A stretch of 64,000 bases of DNA, taken from Chondrus crispus (lineage: Eukaryota > Rhodophyta > Florideophyceae > Gigartinales > Gigartinaceae). Location: NCBI RefSeq assembly GCF_000350225.1, contig NW_005179043.1, positions 141,617-205,616 of the forward strand, read 5' to 3'. Positions 1 through 9,413 of the stretch are shown here, in pieces (within the stretch, counting starts at the first letter, position 1; each line of letters begins with the position of its first letter). Both the position numbers and the translations under genes were made by a program. Under the pieces are notes generated by a model that saw nothing but the letters and a program-made list of their open reading frames with translations, did no database searches and was not told where the DNA came from.

Positions 1-508
1 AGTGGAGGGTGTATCGTACTAGTGACGGAAATGGGCTTGGCTATACGAGGGAGGAGTGGTCGGATGATAGAGATACGCCGGAATTTCAGGAGGGAGAGGG
101 AACAATGTCTGGGGAAGAAGGGTAGCTTACTGCTACCATCTCCCTTTGCACATGTATCGCATGTGGGGCAGTGAAATGCATTGGGTGTTCTCGCACCTAC
201 TCAAATCCAGTGGAAATCGGCTTCTCAGAAAGCATACAAGATGGGGCCGGGCTGCCGAAATAGCAAGCATTCAGAGGGCAAGGGCAAAGCCACTATCACG
301 ATTATACACCGATGGGAAGCTACAGGGTATTGACATCATTCCCCGAACCAAATCACTCCTTCGTTTGTTTATTATCAGTTGTCATTGCACGCTGTGAGTG
401 ATTGGTGCTGAGATGAGGTCTTTTCCTCTCTCACGTTTACTGATGATATTCGTAGTTTACTGGTTCTAGTCGGTCACGGTACATTGGCTAAGGGAGGACA
501 CACAAAAC
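1..508. other. intergenic, no gene recognised
   Basis: I find no supported gene here. The only open frame of note (146-397, +) has no recognisable domain and ends without a neighbour it could splice to. Homology to the kinase at 4.0-5.1 kb begins abruptly at about 509, so this stretch is the unrelated left flank of that duplicated fragment. Confidence 0.5.
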
Positions 509-1010
509 GAAATCCATTCTCAAGTTCGGGATCCAGGCAATCCGAAGGAGCAGAGCTCTTCGTGAACTTGGATATGTTCATAGTGATATTAAGCCGGAAA
601 ACTTTTTAATCGGAGACACGGACCCCAACTGCATACATTTGATCGACTTTGGTCTTTCAAGGCAATTTATAAACACAACGACTGGCGAGTTTAGAAGTCC
701 GTATCAGCCAAGGTATCGTGGAACGGCAGCGTACTGCTCTCTATTCGTGAACATGGGTTACGAGCATGCGCGGCAAGATGAGTTAATCAGTTTAGGGCAT
801 GCAATGATAAGTATATTGGAGAGAAACCAGCTCCCGTGGTTCGGCACTTTGCGGGACCATCTGCGGCTGGTGAGGGAAAGCGATAGCATAGAAAATAGAT
901 CTAGACCTCCTACAAGAGAATTGCGGGTGTGTAGAGAAACGCATGTGATTGTCAGTCGGCAACACCTGTGTGTGATCACAGCTGACATATGTGGAGTTGA
1001 GATACGTTGA
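509..1010 (+). pseudogene. truncated casein-kinase-I-like fragment
   Basis: Positions 509-910 are a partial copy, about 96% identical by eye, of 4518-4919 in the intact kinase gene. The frame is open from about 492 to 1010 but holds no ATG before the kinase motifs. It keeps the catalytic loop (VHSDIKPENF), DFG and the GTAAYC segment. It lacks the whole N-lobe: no glycine loop, no ATP-binding lysine. After about 910 the sequence departs from the parent and reads through unrelated DNA to a stop at 1010, so the last helices are missing too. The abrupt edges and lack of a start indicate a dead segmental copy. A 3' exon of a longer gene starting outside the window is possible but less likely. Confidence 0.85.
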
Positions 1011-1138
1011 CAGACAGAAGACGTGTGGAAGCTAGTTGCTGATAATCAGGGAGAAGCAGACAGCATTCTGGAGTGCTGACAGAAATAATAGGGGTGAACG
1101 CAATTCTCCGGATTGCATTCGCGACAGTTCCGAAACGA

Positions 1139-1238
1139 CCCCCCCCCCCCCCCCCCCCCCCNNNNNNNNNNNNNNNNNNNNNNNNNNNNNNNNNNNNNNN
1201 NNNNNNNNNNNNNNNNNNNNNNNNNNNNNNNNNNNNNN
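1139..1238. other. poly-C run and assembly gap
   Basis: Twenty-three consecutive C (1139-1161) run into 77 N (1162-1238). This is a scaffold gap, and the C run is probably a sequencing or assembly artefact. Any reading frame crossing it is meaningless. Confidence 0.97.
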
Positions 1239-1694
1239 CCCAGTCTGCGCGTGACCCCTGTCCTCTTGGATACCGTTACACATACTGGAAGACTACCCTT
1301 TGTCTTCCCCCCCGAAATTTCACAACATATGCCTCTATCTCCTAGTCCTAATTCGCAAGGCCGCTTAGTCAAGTATGGCACGACATGGCGTGCATTCGAG
1401 GACTGACAGGACTTCAGGGGCCATCGGGCCAAAGGCTTGTAGTAGCGCCGCCGGACACTAGGGGCCGCCGGCACATAGAGAGAGTACATATGGTACAATA
1501 GTCTGCTAGCCTCGGAAAGTAAAAGGGCATCGCTTTGAACACCGCACTCGATACTGAGTGTTGGCAATAAGTCACAATCACTACAAAAGGACTCATCAAC
1601 GACGTTTGCGACAGAGAAACTATCCACTCTATTCAGCTGACAAGAAATACTTCCTCCCAAGAACGCGTTCTTCTTTGAAGCACCAATATTGAAC
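1239..1694. other. 5' flank of the metallo-hydrolase gene
   Basis: Between the gap and the start codon at 1695 I see no coding sequence. The core promoter must lie here, but I recognise no clear TATA box. Confidence 0.4.
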
Positions 1695-2888
1695 ATGATC
1701 CGTGTCGTCCTACTTCTTTCCGTGGCGATCACTTTATCATTCTCAAAGGGATACAGGAGCAAGGCCGGGTCTTATAATTTCAATATCGGCGCCATTCGCG
1801 GTCAAATCGTCTCCAACGGACCGACTGTCACCCCTATTCAACTATTTTCACCTCCGGATAAGGTTGTGTTCCGTGAGTACAAGAAATGCTCTCGCTCCAG
1901 CAATCCTTTCTTCTTTGGACAAAACGTCGTCATTCTTGACATGCCGAGCGGAAAGCGAGTCATGGTCGACACGGGAGCCAGACCCAATCCGTTATTTCCA
2001 TCCTTTGCAAAAACTGGGAAGTTATTTCGGAACCTTCGGGTTGCAGGAGTACAAGCAAAGACCATAGTCGCTGTTGTTCTGACGCATGGACATATAGATC
2101 ATGTCAACGGGCTCCTGCTAGATGACGGACGGGCTGCTTTTCCTAAGGCGGACGTCTACATAGGTCAGGCAGAGCATAGGTTTTGGACTGCGTCAGAACC
2201 GGATCCCAGCGCTAGGATAAAACCCGAGCTTTTTGGTATGTTTAATCCACTCACTTCTTATCCTATTCGCTACTCTGAACCTGATATCTGACCATCTCGA
2301 TGTAATTTGCAGTGGCTATTGCAACCGTGTATTCCAAGAGCATTGCTCCCTATGTGGCGAAATCTAGATTTCACGTTGTTCCGGGCAAGGCGCTTCCACT
2401 AGCTGGACTTCGTTTCTTCCCGACGCCTGGACACAGCCCTGGTCATAACTCTATCGTGGCTTCTGCAGGCAATGACATCTTGGTCATTTCTGGCGATGCA
2501 TGGGTTTCAAAGGTATGCAGCATATCCGCTTTCCTCGTCCTCGCTACGATACCTACTATTTTGTTGGTCCTGCTTCTCAATCCTTTGCAATATTATAATT
2601 CTAACAACATTCTGACGATCCCTCTTTTCTGAATTCATCTCATTCTGTAAAACCTTTTAGCCTGATCAAGTGCGGCACCCATCATGGTCATTTGTCTTTG
2701 ACTCAGACCCTGACCGCGCCATTCGATCCCGCCGCAGACTCCTAGAAATGGTTGCTAGAAGAAGGTACCCCGTCATTTCTTTTCATGAGTCATTTCCAGG
2801 GCTTGGACACGTAAGTGTTTCGAGTGGGCAGTTCGATTGGATACCAGCGACAATGGGTGCCCGTGGAGTGGGTGTGGCTCGAAAATGA
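1695..2888 (+). CDS. secreted metallo-beta-lactamase-fold hydrolase, 2 introns
   Basis: Three exons (1695-2235, 2313-2512, 2661-2888) give a 322-residue protein. An N-terminal hydrophobic stretch (about residues 1-18) looks like a secretory signal. The metal-binding set of the metallo-beta-lactamase fold is complete and in order: the THGHIDH motif (T130-H136), a later His in PGHS (H221), the bridging Asp in SGDAW (D242) and the last His in GLGH (H297). Asp92 sits in the preceding strand motif VDTG. The layout resembles N-acyl-homoserine-lactone lactonases and related lactone or ester hydrolases, so a secreted hydrolase is inferred; the substrate is unknown. The ATG at 1695 is preferred because it opens the signal peptide. 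Splicing keeps frame, and both donors are GTATG. It shares no operon-like context with its neighbours. Confidence 0.85.
2236..2312 (+). other. intron 1 of the metallo-hydrolase gene
   Basis: 77-bp GT-AG intron with donor GTATGT and acceptor TTTGCAG. Removing it joins the first base of a Val codon (2235) to its other two bases (2313-2314) and restores the fold. Unspliced, the frame stops at 2291. Confidence 0.85.
2513..2660 (+). other. intron 2 of the metallo-hydrolase gene
   Basis: 148-bp GT-AG intron in phase 0, donor GTATGC, acceptor CCTTTTAG. It separates the exon with the metal-binding SGDAW motif from the exon with the last metal-binding His. Unspliced, the frame runs to a stop near 2632. 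Confidence 0.85.
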
Positions 2889-3955
2889 TAAGGACTTCTT
2901 CCCATGTTCAAGAGCTGCTTAATCTCGAGGTCCTTTAAGTTTAAATTCTGTTCGACAGCAATAGGAGGGAATTCTAAAAAATTCTAAATCAACTTTATTG
3001 ACCAAATCTATGCGGGAAGGGTTCATAATATGATGTATTTTTGCACGTGTCCACGTACCACGAGTGTAGAATCAGCGGTGATGAAGTCGTTGGGCCCCTC
3101 CTCGACTCGACTGAATTGTGAATACTTGTCCTTGGCAATGAAATCTTGCAGAATGCCGAGAAAGTAGTTTTGAATGCATCGAGAGACTAAAAAAGTAATG
3201 CAGATTTAGTACCCAATTGCTTTTTTAAGCTGGTATTTTTGGTTTCGCAGTTATTTTACACGAAGTTTCAAGGTTGCTTAAAAGCTTCTTTTCCAGGCAT
3301 TTCTAAAGACGACCAGGAAGAACATGCAACTCTCAAAAAGTTCTTTTCTGGCCCAGGGCAGAATTCAAGTACTGTGGTGGGGTTATCTTTTTCCTTCTTG
3401 TGGAGGAAGCGCAAGTCGAGAAAAAAAAAAGTCAAAAAGTGTCCCCATGTGAGAACAACTGTCCGATAGATACTAGAGTGAACAATTAGTAAGACAAGGT
3501 CGGAATACAAGCCATTCAAACTCTTTCCTAGAAAACTTCCTTTTCTAGAGGAATGAACATAATAGTTGTCCTGTGAGCAATTACATTGCGAGGCGGTCGT
3601 GACCAAAAAGAATAAAGTGAAAACCATGAAACATAAAAGTATATGTACTGTGCAGTACGCATATGTTGGGGCTGAAGAAACTGGCGTTGTCGTTAATTGC
3701 AAACCTTGTGAAGAATCGATGGGTTTTAAGCCTCTTTCGTGCGTATATTTTCTGCAAGCGGCCGTTAAGGCACCGGTGCCAATGGAAGGCATAGCAGTTG
3801 AAAGGCTTTCACAAAGATTTTGCAAAGCCAGAAGAGTTGAATTAGTATTAAAATTGTTCACCTTAATTTCGCAGTGGTTTTTTCTCACTAATCCTGTCTA
3901 GTCTTGGTATGTAAGATCTCCACAGAGTGGTACCGAAACTTGTTCCTCTCTTTCG
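2889..3955. other. intergenic between metallo-hydrolase and kinase
   Basis: AT-rich DNA with no recognisable domain in any frame. Open frames on both strands overlap at 3268-3901 (206 aa on minus, 111 aa on plus); both are low-complexity and neither has supporting motifs. The stretch should hold the 3' end of the upstream transcript and the kinase promoter. Confidence 0.5.
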
Positions 3956-3964
3956 TATATAAAG
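3956..3964 (+). promoter_or_regulatory. TATA box of the kinase gene
   Basis: TATATAAAG lies 66 bp before the kinase ATG, followed by a pyrimidine-rich stretch suitable for transcription initiation. The spacing implies a short 5' UTR of roughly 35-45 nt. Confidence 0.65.
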
Positions 3965-4029
3965 ATTACTCAATGCTTGTTTCGAGACTCTGACTTCTCT
4001 CATCTCAACAAAATTACTCGATATTCAAA

Positions 4030-5118
4030 ATGATGATTGCAACTATTGATCATGTAAGCAAGCCTAGAGGCAACCTTCGCAGACAAATTCGCAATGCTGC
4101 ACATGAACTTCGACTAGTTCCAGAAATGCTTGCCAAAATTTTCTCACTCGCTGTTCAAGTTGGAAGGGGTTTCCCCAAACCGCACATTGCGTGTGAGCAA
4201 GATTGCGTCGGCTTAGTTATCAAAAACCGATGGGAGCTGGGGACGGTGATTGGACGCGGTTCTTTTGGTACAGCCTATGAGGCACGCGACATTAATACAG
4301 GCCGTATGTGCGTTGTTAAGATAGAACCGGAACGGACCTCCAGCGGGTTTAAGAGTGAAGTCGAGGTTTTTGAAAAGCTGGGGACAGTCCCAAAGCCTAT
4401 TTGCGGGATCCCACAAGTATATGACTATGGGTCGGATCAAAAGATGAACTTTATTGCCATGGAAAAACTCGGCGATTCTTTAGAAAAAATGATGAGAAAT
4501 GGGCGATATTTTTCAGCGAAATCCATTCTCAAGTTCGGGATCCAGGCAATCCGAAGGATCAGGGCTCTTCATGAACTAGGATATGTTCATAGTGATATTA
4601 AGCCGGAAAACTTTTTGATCGGAGACACGGACCCCAACTGCATACATTTGATCGACTTTGGTCTTTCAAGGCAATTTATAAACACAACGACTGGCGAGTT
4701 TAGAAGTCCGTATCAGCCAAAGTATCGAGGAACGGCAGCGTACTGCTCTCTATTCGTGAACATGGGATACGAGCATGCGCGGCGAGATGATTTAATCAGT
4801 TTAGGGCATACAATGATAAATATATTGGAGAGAAACCAGCTCCCGTGGTTTGGCACTTTGCGGGACTATCTGCGGCTGGTGAGGGAAAGCGATAGCATAG
4901 AAAATAGATCTAGACCTCTTCACAAAATCGCCGCTGCAGCGCAAAAAGCGACATCGATAGAAGAACTCTGCCATCGCATGCCAATGATGCAGAGATTCTT
5001 TGAATACTTATATGGTTTGAACTACGAAGACAGGCCGGAATACGAATATCTTGAAGGGATCCTTTCCAATGGTCTTGCAAGCTTTGAAGCAGACCTTTCC
5101 AACAATCTAATCACATGA
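4030..5118 (+). CDS. casein-kinase-I-like protein kinase
   Basis: A single 362-residue open frame encodes a Ser/Thr kinase of the CK1 group. Visible elements in order: glycine loop GRGSFG (75-80), ATP-binding Lys in VVKIE (K97), catalytic loop HSDIKPENF with catalytic D189, DFG (209-211), the GTAAYCS segment (235-241) and the RRDDLISLG segment (251-259) that stands where CK1 has RRDDLESLG. The usual HRD Arg is Ser (H187-S188-D189), so the Arg-dependent coupling to the activation loop is lost; CK1 members do not normally need activation-loop phosphorylation, so activity is still plausible. The domain ends near 350, so there is no long regulatory tail. The first 65 residues match no domain I know. 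A TATA box lies 66 bp upstream. A broken partial copy lies at 509-910. Confidence 0.9.
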   Translation: MMIATIDHVSKPRGNLRRQIRNAAHELRLVPEMLAKIFSLAVQVGRGFPKPHIACEQDCVGLVIKNRWELGTVIGRGSFGTAYEARDINTGRMCVVKIEPERTSSGFKSEVEVFEKLGTVPKPICGIPQVYDYGSDQKMNFIAMEKLGDSLEKMMRNGRYFSAKSILKFGIQAIRRIRALHELGYVHSDIKPENFLIGDTDPNCIHLIDFGLSRQFINTTTGEFRSPYQPKYRGTAAYCSLFVNMGYEHARRDDLISLGHTMINILERNQLPWFGTLRDYLRLVRESDSIENRSRPLHKIAAAAQKATSIEELCHRMPMMQRFFEYLYGLNYEDRPEYEYLEGILSNGLASFEADLSNNLIT

Positions 5119-5417
5119 CCCTTGAAGCAAAAGGATGTGGATCGTGGGAGCTGCAAAATAAACGAATGACAAGTGTATCGTACAATATATCCAGTCTTCC
5201 ATACTTTCTCCCAACATCTGGAATATCTCCTTTCATTTCGAATCACTGACCAAGTAAAGAAAAATCTCATCGGGATTCATGCACACGTGGACAGTAGTAC
5301 ACCTGTGTGCAGAGCCTTTCTCCACGTGTCCAAAATCGCAGAAGGGAAAGAACATTGCCGAATACGCCCTCGACCAGCAAGCAACCATTCCTCCCACCCT
5401 GTGAGTTGAGAAATTTG
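5119..5417. other. intergenic downstream of kinase
   Basis: No coding frame with recognisable content. The stretch separates the kinase stop from the probable left edge of copia remnant C1. Confidence 0.45.
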
Positions 5418-5430
5418 ACGGACCGCAAGG

Positions 5431-5455
5431 ACAGACTGTCCGCATTACAGTCTGT
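5431..5455. repeat. 9-bp perfect inverted repeat in C1 LTR
   Basis: ACAGACTGT and ACAGTCTGT separated by 7 bp could form a hairpin in the putative C1 LTR. Its function is unknown. Confidence 0.6.
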
Positions 5456-5772
5456 CATTCGCGGTACTTAGACCCACGAGACGGCGACGACGAGTAAAGA
5501 CGACCCCATGAGGACTACGATTCATCAGGTTATGGCCCGCTTCGCACCACTACGCATCACAACCGACTGAAACCAAACTGGATCGCGCTACACGCACTCG
5601 CAGTCGTCGAGCATCTGCACCGCACATAGCCGGAAAGGAACGACCACACACACGCACACGTCGAATCCTCTTCGAATCCTCATCAATCAACATCCCGCTC
5701 CACTCCCTCGAACTCCTTTACATTCCCCCTCCACCCAAGCAACCCACCGTCCCTTCAGTAACCCACACAAAC

Positions 5773-6155
5773 ATGGACCTCAAGGACATCCCCAAGCTCG
5801 ACCGATCCAACAACGGACCATGGCTCCGGGCCATCCGATCGGCAGCCTATAGACAAGACGCAATCGAATACTTCGAAAGCAACCCGCCAGCCCCCGACGG
5901 CGATCAAGAACTCAAAACATACACAAGAGTCAAACACCTCATCATAGGCAAGATGATGGCCACAATCTTCGCAGATATCATTAACCTGCTTCTCATGCCA
6001 GACGAACAACCGACCCCATATGACATCCTGCAAAAGCTCAAGGCACACCTAGACACCACCAACGTCAGCGACCATCTCTACCACAAGCAATGCACCGAGC
6101 AATGCCATTTCACACCAGGCCAGACGCTAACCGATTACGTTCAACAACACGAAAT
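5773..6155 (+). pseudogene. copia C1 gag, N-terminal part
   Basis: ATG at 5773 opens a gag frame that keeps its own sequence for about 127 residues and then runs into the G1 LTR. It matches the C2 gag (22.5-23.1 kb) by eye: a GPW motif followed by RSAAY, and later a D-H-x-Y/H-K-x-x-x-E-Q-C-x-F-x-P-G segment, in the same order and spacing. In this family the protein forms the virus-like particle. The zinc knuckle and all enzymatic domains are missing, so the fragment is dead. Confidence 0.8.
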
Positions 6156-6824
6156 TGTAGTACAATTCCGTACCACAACCCCCCGGCGAGATGATAACCG
6201 CGCGGGAGGGCGGGTGCTACTGTAGCGAGCAGGCGTACACGCGCCCGCCGCCGTTCACAGTAGTACCCCAAGGGTCCGACGTGGGACAGCCGGCAACACG
6301 GGCGTGACCACGGGTAACACGTGGCACAACCGTTAGCCGGGATCTTGGCCACGGGCACACGTGTACAATCCGTACGGTGGCTAACTAGTAATTAGTAGTT
6401 AATGGCACAAATTAGCCAATTTAGCCCAGTAGCTGGTATACAGTAAGTAACAGCAACTGTAGCGGGACAGGTGTCCTGGCGTCCCACTTAGGGTTTAAGA
6501 CCGTTGGCACCTGCCCCGTTCCAGTAAACGGGAAGCAGACTGGCCTCCCTTCCCTTTACGGCTAATTGCTATCCCGTTCCGGTTTCCCTTTTAGTCTCAG
6601 GCTTCTAACCCGTGACCGGCCGTCCGGATCTAACACTACTGACCGGCAGCGCGTCACCGGCCATGTGAGCCTTCCCTTTTTTCGAGTCCATCCGTACGGT
6701 CTGCGTTCGCGCGTGGGTTACCCAGCGGCGCGCGCTCCCTTACCTCTAACCCCCTCGTTTCCGAGTGGTCGGGACGAAGGTAGTTATACCACATTTTGGT
6801 ACTCTTGTGGAGGGTATAACTACA
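6156..6824 (+). repeat. G1 5' LTR
   Basis: 669 bp, starting TGTAG and ending CTACA. Matched by 17564-18202, which lacks the last ~30 bp. Confidence 0.88.
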
Positions 6825-6920
6825 GAGGTTGAGCCCGCACTGGATCACCAGCGCGAGCAATTACCGAACGGATTGAAAGAGGTCGAAAATCACCGCGTCG
6901 ATCGCCAGTGATCATCGACG

Positions 6921-9413
6921 ATGAACCGTGCGGATACCGCCGGAGAAGATACCGCCTCCGGGCGAGCAAGTACCCGTAGTGGCAGAGGCGCACAGCGCCC
7001 CCGGATCGACAATCCGGAAGCCCTGCTACGCCCGCCGTCTACCAGGGGCCAGAAGACCCCTTACGTTTCGGACACCACTGCCGAGCTACCGGCTGGTGGG
7101 GGAAACCGCGTACAAGTACTGTACCACGCGTTACTCCCGCGACTACAAACCTGGATGGAGGATTTCCTCGCTGAGAAATTACCTCAGGTCGTCCAGGTTT
7201 GCCTCGACCGAACGGCACCAAGACTGGTGGCGGAGCATGCGGACACCGCGCTCCGCGCCCTGCCGGACGAGAAGATCGCCCCCTCGTACGCGACGAGGTG
7301 GCGGCAGCGCTCGCCGCGGAGGAGGACGAATCTCCGACCGCATTGGCTCTAAAGGGAGCTATTAGCTCCGCCGTGGCCATCCGTCTGGCCACGACATTTA
7401 CCGAAACGGGAGGCGCGGTACCGCCGCCGGCGCCGCGCCGTGAAACCGTTCCGGGCTCAAGCTTTAATATTGCTGATCCGATCGGCGCCGTACCCGGCAT
7501 TGATAGGATGGACCCTCACCCGGATGGCAGAGCCATCTATCTCCCAACCGTTCACGGTGCTACAGGGAGGACCACAGAAAATGTCCTCCCCATACCCGCC
7601 GGTACGGGTGACCCCCGCGGGACAGACAACCGCCTGGGGCTCCCCGAGACAGAGAATCGGGACCCGTACCGGTTGAACAGAAGACGTGCACCCGGCACGC
7701 ACAGGACCGAAGCGGAATACACCCGGTATTCCGAGGCAGAAGACCCCCGTCACAGGACGGATGAAGACCGCGAGGGACGCCGCTGGCGATACTGCGATAA
7801 CCGCGAGGCACGCCACGGGCGATACCGCGATGCCGGAGGAGGAGGATACCCCTCCAATGATGACCCATCCGGTTCGGAAGACTCTCGCAGGCGGGGCCAC
7901 AGGGCACGCCGCGATAGAAGCCGAGACCGGCACCCGCACGACCCGTCAGACTCGGAAGACAACCACACCGAGTCGCATGAGGAGCGTCGTCGCTCAAGCA
8001 GACACCGCCGGGCTGCCCGGAAGAGCGACGAGCGACGGCCCATGGTAATCAGGCCCCTCAATGACCTGTTTACCAAGGCCGTCAACGACAAGACCTACCG
8101 CCTGGAACGGCGTAGCTCGCGCTACGACTCTACAGTAGCGCGGCACATTAACCGTTACCGGAAAAAACTGGACGTGCAGATGAGGTCCCACACGTTCAGC
8201 GGTCAAGATCCGATTGCGGTATTGGGATTCCTTGCACGCCTCAAGATGGGAGTGCGACCACAACGGAATTACCGAAGGAGCCGCCGTGTGGTGCTTCCAA
8301 TTCTACCTGACGGGGCAGGCTCACGCCTTACTCCAGTCCCGTCTCAATGGAAACACCATGGCGGTTGACGTGGAGAGGCGCGAGCTGCTCCGGACATACC
8401 CACAGGTGGTCAACTTTCTGTTGCGCACCTATGCTACCGACGAGGTAATTTCCGAAACGGTTGGGGATGTGACCTCCTTCCGTCAAAGTTCAAACATGAC
8501 GGAGGAGGTCTACAGTAACCACCTCTGGGACAAGGCACTCCGCTGCGGTACAGTATTCTCCGACAGGCGGTTGAAGTCCCTGTTCGTAGAGGGGTTACTG
8601 CCCGCCACGTGCGCGCAGGTTCGTAATTACCTCGCCACGCACCCGGATGTGGACTACCAATCCGTCGCTTGCTATGCACAAGCGATCGGGGAAACCAATC
8701 GGGCTTCCCGTCGACAAGGGATGTCAGCCATGGCTCACCGAGAGCCGTCCGGAGCGGCTAGAAGATTCGACCGCACCGCAAGGACGAGGCCCGTGCTGTC
8801 GTTTGAGTCGGCATCCGACATCCCGACGGCCGGGGGATTTGCTGAAGAAGCAATCCTGGCCGTGACGGACCAAACCGCCACGCCGACCTCGATGAGCTCG
8901 CCACCGACGAGTTATTATCCGTCGCCGGCAGCCTCGACGGCGAGCGCTCCAGTTCCACCCCCCAACTCTGGCGACGTGCGCACAGGACCGTACGGGAGGC
9001 AAGAGCAGGATCCACGCGTCCGGTTCTCCGGCGGGAGATTTCCCGGACCGCCACCGTGCCGGTTCTGCCTTGACACCACGCACCGACAAGAAGAGTGCCC
9101 CGTCGTTGCCGATGCCAGCCTGCGGGCCAAGCTTCTGGAGGCACGAGAGGCCAACTACCAGAGGCGACGCATCCGGCAAGGCCTCCCCCCGGGATCCCCG
9201 TTCAACCGCCAGGGGCCGTCCGCTTGGCGAAACCAGCGTCAAACGGCCCCCGCGGGCGTCAACGTGGTCGAGGAACCGCACCCCGACCATACCGAAGACC
9301 ACGTGGCGCAAGCCGCGGATGAAACCCGCGAGGATTTGCTGCTGACGGGGGAAGCCGGGGAGGACGCGGAGAGGCGTCGACGTCTCTCCCCGTGCCCAGC
9401 CTCAGAAGCTTAG
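6921..9413 (+). pseudogene. G1 gag (capsid and zinc knuckle)
   Basis: ATG at 6921 opens the gag frame. The first part is Arg/Pro/Gly-rich and reads to 7352. The next part continues in another frame to about 8250, including a long Arg/Asp/Glu-rich stretch with DREGRRW-like repeats. The capsid region returns to the first frame (about 8250-9410) and aligns with G2 gag around the F-S/T-G-x-D...L-x-F-L-A-x-L motif. A CCHC knuckle (C-x2-C-x4-H-x4-C, starting CRFC) lies near 9058-9100. At least two frameshifts (about 7330 and 8250) break the gene. The protein would form the particle and bind RNA. Confidence 0.8.

Larger units (their letters stand above)
5418..6155 (+). mobile_element. Ty1/copia remnant C1 (5' end only)
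   Basis: 5' end of a copia element: putative short LTR (about 5418-5527, TGAC...ATCA, left edge uncertain), a primer-binding site (GGTTATGGCCCGC, from 5528) of the copia type matching the anticodon-loop half of initiator tRNA-Met, and the start of gag. G1 interrupts it at 6155. No other part of C1 is found beyond G1: at 18203 an unrelated minus-strand copia begins, so the rest was deleted or the assembly is wrong there. Confidence 0.7.

Noticed and set aside
1032-1762. Frames crossing the N gap (up to 238 codons, minus)
   Set aside because: They depend on translating N as sense codons and on the poly-C artefact.
3268-3888. 206-codon minus-strand frame between the metallo-hydrolase and the kinase
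   Set aside because: No domain, low-complexity stretches, and a competing plus-strand frame over the same bases. Not enough to call a gene.
6900-9400. Long alternative frames on both strands over G1 gag
   Set aside because: They follow from high GC and few stops; only the frames with capsid and zinc-knuckle motifs are supported.
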